A DNA stretch of 42,435 bases, from assembly GCA_036381015.1 (NCBI GenBank), contig DASVDR010000043.1:1-42435 (forward strand), read 5' to 3'. Position numbers and translations under genes: made by a program. This DNA is from Gammaproteobacteria bacterium (GTDB taxonomy: Bacteria; Pseudomonadota; Gammaproteobacteria; Steroidobacterales; Rariloculaceae). Below the pieces are notes generated by a model. The model ran no database searches. It was given only the letters and a program-made list of their open reading frames with translations, and was not told where the DNA came from. Shown here in pieces: positions 40,338-42,435 of this stretch. The number at the start of each line of letters is the position of its first letter. Position 1 is the stretch's first letter.

Positions 40338-41212
40338 GCGCAATCCCGTTCTGCCGGCCGCCCGATCCGAACACGAAGACCCCGAAGTACAAGCCGCCGC
40401 GTCACGCGTGCGACGCGCACTGCCACATCTTCGGTCCCGGCGATAAGTATCCCTACGCGCCCGACCGCAGCTATACGCCGCCGGACGCGCCGCTCGAGCG
40501 TTTCGTCGAGCTGCAGAAGACGCTCGGCCTCGAGCGCGCCGTGCTCGTGAACGCGAGCTGCCACGGTACCGACAACACCGTGATTCTCGACGCGATCGCG
40601 CAGAGCGGAGGGCGCTACCGCGGCGTCGCGAACGTCGACGGCTCGATCAGCGACAAGGAGCTCGAGCGCCTGAACGAAGGCGGCATTCGCGGCATCCGGT
40701 TCAACTTCGTGCAGCACCTCGGCGGCACGCCGGACCTCGACGAGTTCCACGAGCTCGTCCAGCGCATCGTGCCGTTGGGCTGGCACGTGGTGCTGCACTT
40801 CGACGCGAAGGATCTGCTCGAGTTCGACGGTCTGCTGCGCAAGCTTCCCGTGCCGTTCATCATCGACCACATGGGCCGCGTGCCGGCGAAGGACGGTCTC
40901 GAGCAGGAGCCGTTCAAGCGGCTGCTCGAGGCGGCCCGCATGGAGAATTGCTGGGTCAAGATCTGCGGCGCGGAGCGCATCTCGTCCGCGGGCCCGCCGT
41001 TCACCGACGCCGTGCCGTTCGCGCAGGCGCTGCTCGAGGTGGCCCCGGACCGGATCCTATGGGGCACCGATTGGCCGCATCCGAACATCAAGAAGCACAT
41101 GCCGAACGACGGCGACCTCGTCGATCTGATCCCGCTGATGATGCCGGACGCGGCGCTTCAGCAGAAAGTGCTGGTCGACAACCCGCATCGGCTTTACGGG
41201 TTCACGGGCTGA
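40334..41212 (+). CDS. ligI: 2-pyrone-4,6-dicarboxylate lactonase (LigI-like)
   Basis: The 292-residue amidohydrolase-superfamily enzyme resembles LigI throughout: CDAHCHIFGP (His29, His31), ASCHGTDNT, GIRGIRFNF, WHVVLHFDAKDLLE, FIIDHMGR (His179), ILWGTDWPHPN (Asp246) and the ending DNPHRLYGF. LigI hydrolyses 2-pyrone-4,6-dicarboxylate to 4-oxalomesaconate without a metal; the barrel-end Asp acts as the base. ATG 40334 overlaps the ligC stop by four bases. No LigJ, LigK or ring-cleavage gene follows here, so later steps must be encoded elsewhere. Confidence 0.93.
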   Translation: MSAIPFCRPPDPNTKTPKYKPPRHACDAHCHIFGPGDKYPYAPDRSYTPPDAPLERFVELQKTLGLERAVLVNASCHGTDNTVILDAIAQSGGRYRGVANVDGSISDKELERLNEGGIRGIRFNFVQHLGGTPDLDEFHELVQRIVPLGWHVVLHFDAKDLLEFDGLLRKLPVPFIIDHMGRVPAKDGLEQEPFKRLLEAARMENCWVKICGAERISSAGPPFTDAVPFAQALLEVAPDRILWGTDWPHPNIKKHMPNDGDLVDLIPLMMPDAALQQKVLVDNPHRLYGFTG

Positions 41213-41279
41213 CGGCAACGTCTCGGTGAGTCGTGACCGTCGCTCGTGACGGCGGCTTTGCCTTGCACCGTTCGTGCGG

Positions 41280-41672
41280 CTACTGCTCGAAGCGACTCGT
41301 GGCGTCGCGATCGCGCTCGTATCGTCTCGTGAGCGGAAACGGCGGCAACCAGGACTCCCGACGGACGATCCAGCTTTCGTAGGTGGGCATCAGCTGGTCG
41401 GGGGCATCCAGGGATCCCAGGCTCACTTCGATCTCGTCACCGGTGCGTGCGAAAACGGACGAGCCGCAGCGGGGACAAAAGAACCGCCCGGCGTAATCGC
41501 GCGTCTCGCCGTCGATCGTCACCGCGTTCTGGGGGAACACCGCGAAAGGGTTGAAAAGGGCGCCGTGATGCTTGCGGCAGTCGAGACAGTGACAAAGGCC
41601 GACCCGGTATGGGCGCCCCGTTGCCACGATTCGAACGTTGCCGCACAGGCAACCGCCGGTGAATCGGTCCAT
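41280..41672 (-). CDS. GFA-family (CENP-V/GFA domain) zinc protein
   Basis: The 130-residue protein has the GFA zinc pattern: GGCLCGNV (Cys8, Cys10), CHCLDCRK (Cys27, 29, 32) and FFCPRCGSSVF (Cys66, 69). It is named for glutathione-dependent formaldehyde-activating enzyme, but most family members have no proven activity. ATG 41672 follows GGAGGAG. It is divergent from nothing nearby and converges with ligI with 67 bases between. A role in formaldehyde handling is possible in a region that may process methoxylated compounds, but the sequence alone does not show it. Confidence 0.85.
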   Translation of the reverse strand: MDRFTGGCLCGNVRIVATGRPYRVGLCHCLDCRKHHGALFNPFAVFPQNAVTIDGETRDYAGRFFCPRCGSSVFARTGDEIEVSLGSLDAPDQLMPTYESWIVRRESWLPPFPLTRRYERDRDATSRFEQ

Positions 41673-41797
41673 GCTGCGTCTCCTCCGAGATCAGGGGGAC
41701 GAACGCCCATCCTCTAGGCTTTTAACGCGCCGGAGGGGAAATTTCGGTCGGATCCAGCTCGAGCGGCTCACGCCCGCGGCGTTCGCTCGGTCACCCG

Positions 41798-42235
41798 TCA
41801 GTCGGCACATCCATTGGGTGACACCGCGAATATCGCTTTCATGAGATCCTGCTGATCGTGCCCGCCGGTGAAGCGGATCTCGCAGTCGAATTCGTCGCAT
41901 TCGACCGACTCGATGCTCGTGAAGGACATCCCGCTGTTCGCAAGAGCGCTCCACAGGATCGACTCCAGCTTCGCGGAGGCGGACTCCAGCTTCGCAGTGG
42001 GGGACTCCAGCCTCCGAGCTCCCTCGACGTCGTCGAGAACGAGCCGAGCTTCCGAGCCTGGATTGTACTCGACGGTACTCGAGCCGGTTCTTGTAGGCGC
42101 CGCGAGCGCGCCTCTCGCCGTCCGGTCAATACGGAAAAGCGGCGTCTTTGCCGAGCTACGCGGCGTCGATATCGAGTGTTTTCGGCGGAAATTTGCTGCG
42201 CAGGATATCGTTGATTTGAGAATCTTTTCGTTCAT
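41798..42235 (-). CDS. hypothetical protein with a seven-residue repeat
   Basis: The frame gives 145 residues from ATG 42235; no strong Shine-Dalgarno is seen and the frame is open farther upstream, so the start is uncertain. The C-terminal third (FTSIESVECDEFDCEIRF) recalls small secreted proteins with the pattern V-x-C-x-x-x-x-C-x-I/V-E/R seen in several Proteobacteria, but no name applies. In the middle three seven-residue repeats (LESPTAK, LESASAK, LESILWS) could make a short coiled coil. Base composition is lower in GC than the neighbours. It lies between the GFA gene and the divergent DUF222-type gene. Confidence 0.5.
   Translation of the reverse strand: MNEKILKSTISCAANFRRKHSISTPRSSAKTPLFRIDRTARGALAAPTRTGSSTVEYNPGSEARLVLDDVEGARRLESPTAKLESASAKLESILWSALANSGMSFTSIESVECDEFDCEIRFTGGHDQQDLMKAIFAVSPNGCAD
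41961..42016. repeat. three 21-base tandem repeats inside a hypothetical gene
   Basis: GACTCCAGCTTCGC begins at 41961 and 41982, and a diverged copy (GACTCCAGCCTCCG) begins at 42003, an exact 21-base period that encodes the LES-x-x-A-K repeats of the minus-strand protein. Confidence 0.75.
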
Positions 42236-42269
42236 ACGACTGGATGCATATATAGCTTGAGGACAAGCC

Positions 42270-42435
42270 ATGGCAGCATCGGCAGCGACGCCCGATTCAA
42301 GCTGCGTGATCCCGCGCGAGCCGCTCCCGGAGGAGCTGCGGGCGGAGGCGCTCGGGCGGGAGATGGTGGAGCTGTGCGCGCACATCAGCGCGGCGGAGGC
42401 GCGCTTTCTCGAGCGGCTCGCGGAGTTCGATCGCG
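42270..42435 (+). CDS. DUF222/HNH endonuclease-family protein, N-terminal part (3' truncated by window)
   Basis: An open frame from ATG 42270, with GAGGA (42259-42263) upstream, runs off the right edge after 55 codons. The visible sequence (PLPEELRAEALGREMVELCA, then AHISAAEARFLERLAEFD) is the typical start of the DUF222 domain of the 13E12-repeat/HNH endonuclease family, whose members carry a C-terminal HNH nuclease domain and are often present in many copies per genome. The C-terminal nuclease is not visible here, so the family call rests on the N-terminus. Confidence 0.72.
   Translation, partial: MAASAATPDSSCVIPREPLPEELRAEALGREMVELCAHISAAEARFLERLAEFDR

Noticed and set aside
37835-41212. 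Plus-strand frame of 1125 residues that ends in LigI, suggesting a giant fusion
   Set aside because: The first two thirds are antisense to the aldehyde dehydrogenase and out of frame with ligC; only the last 292 residues have LigI features and a proper coupled start.

Overview
The window is a strongly GC-rich, gene-dense stretch of a Gram-negative bacterial chromosome. The evidence for Gram-negative is a tripartite RND efflux system with an outer-membrane factor, a TonB-dependent receptor, lipoprotein and Tat signals, and a textbook sigma-54 promoter. The catabolic proteins look proteobacterial, and the organism is probably an environmental, little-cultured proteobacterium. Genus and class cannot be fixed from this sequence. 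No rRNA, tRNA, CRISPR array, phage or transposase gene was seen.

Layout. 1-6.5 kb: the tail of a membrane transporter, a small charged protein behind a sigma-54 promoter, and a four-gene heavy-metal efflux set (small His/Cys protein, then CzcC-, CzcB- and CzcA-like). 6.5-12.3 kb, minus strand: hydroxycinnamoyl-CoA hydratase-lyase, two tandem PQQ dehydrogenase paralogues (one with a fused cytochrome c) and a homocysteine methyltransferase-family protein. 12.7-18.7 kb, plus strand: a three-subunit molybdenum hydroxylase with a Tat signal and a Cys-rich insert in the FAD subunit, then two tandem DUF4159 proteins. 18.8-26.1 kb: dynamin-like GTPase, DUF885 metallopeptidase and a large TonB receptor with an elaborate upstream region. 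26.4-32.4 kb: a remnant-like small gene, then a minus-strand run of quinone oxidoreductase, CitE-like lyase, PPC/DUF296 protein, aspartate aminotransferase, methanethiol oxidase (SBP56) and ferredoxin. 32.7-37.7 kb: ACMSD-type amidohydrolase, second aminotransferase, a degenerate E2-like protein, MFS transporter and RRM protein. 37.7-42.4 kb: aldehyde dehydrogenase divergent from LigC and LigI homologues, a GFA-family protein, a hypothetical protein and the start of a DUF222/HNH-type gene.

How the genes may work together. The hydratase-lyase turns feruloyl- or coumaroyl-CoA into vanillin or 4-hydroxybenzaldehyde. The Mo hydroxylase, PQQ dehydrogenases or aldehyde dehydrogenase could oxidise such aldehydes or alcohols. 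LigC and LigI carry out the 4-carboxy-2-hydroxymuconate semialdehyde to pyrone-dicarboxylate to oxalomesaconate steps of protocatechuate 4,5-cleavage. The homocysteine methyltransferase, methanethiol oxidase and GFA-family protein hint at one-carbon and methyl-sulfur handling, which would fit methoxylated aromatics. This reading is inference. The ring-cleavage dioxygenase, LigJ, LigK, the CoA ligase and the O-demethylase are not in the window.

The oddest items are: a repeated palindrome (core GGTGTC-W-GACACC) at three gene edges, one locus encoding the N-terminus of a predicted lipoprotein; an E2-like protein with a subunit-binding domain but no lipoyl domain and no HxxxDG motif; an amidohydrolase and a homocysteine methyltransferase each apparently missing a metal ligand; and two unexplained operator-like regions.
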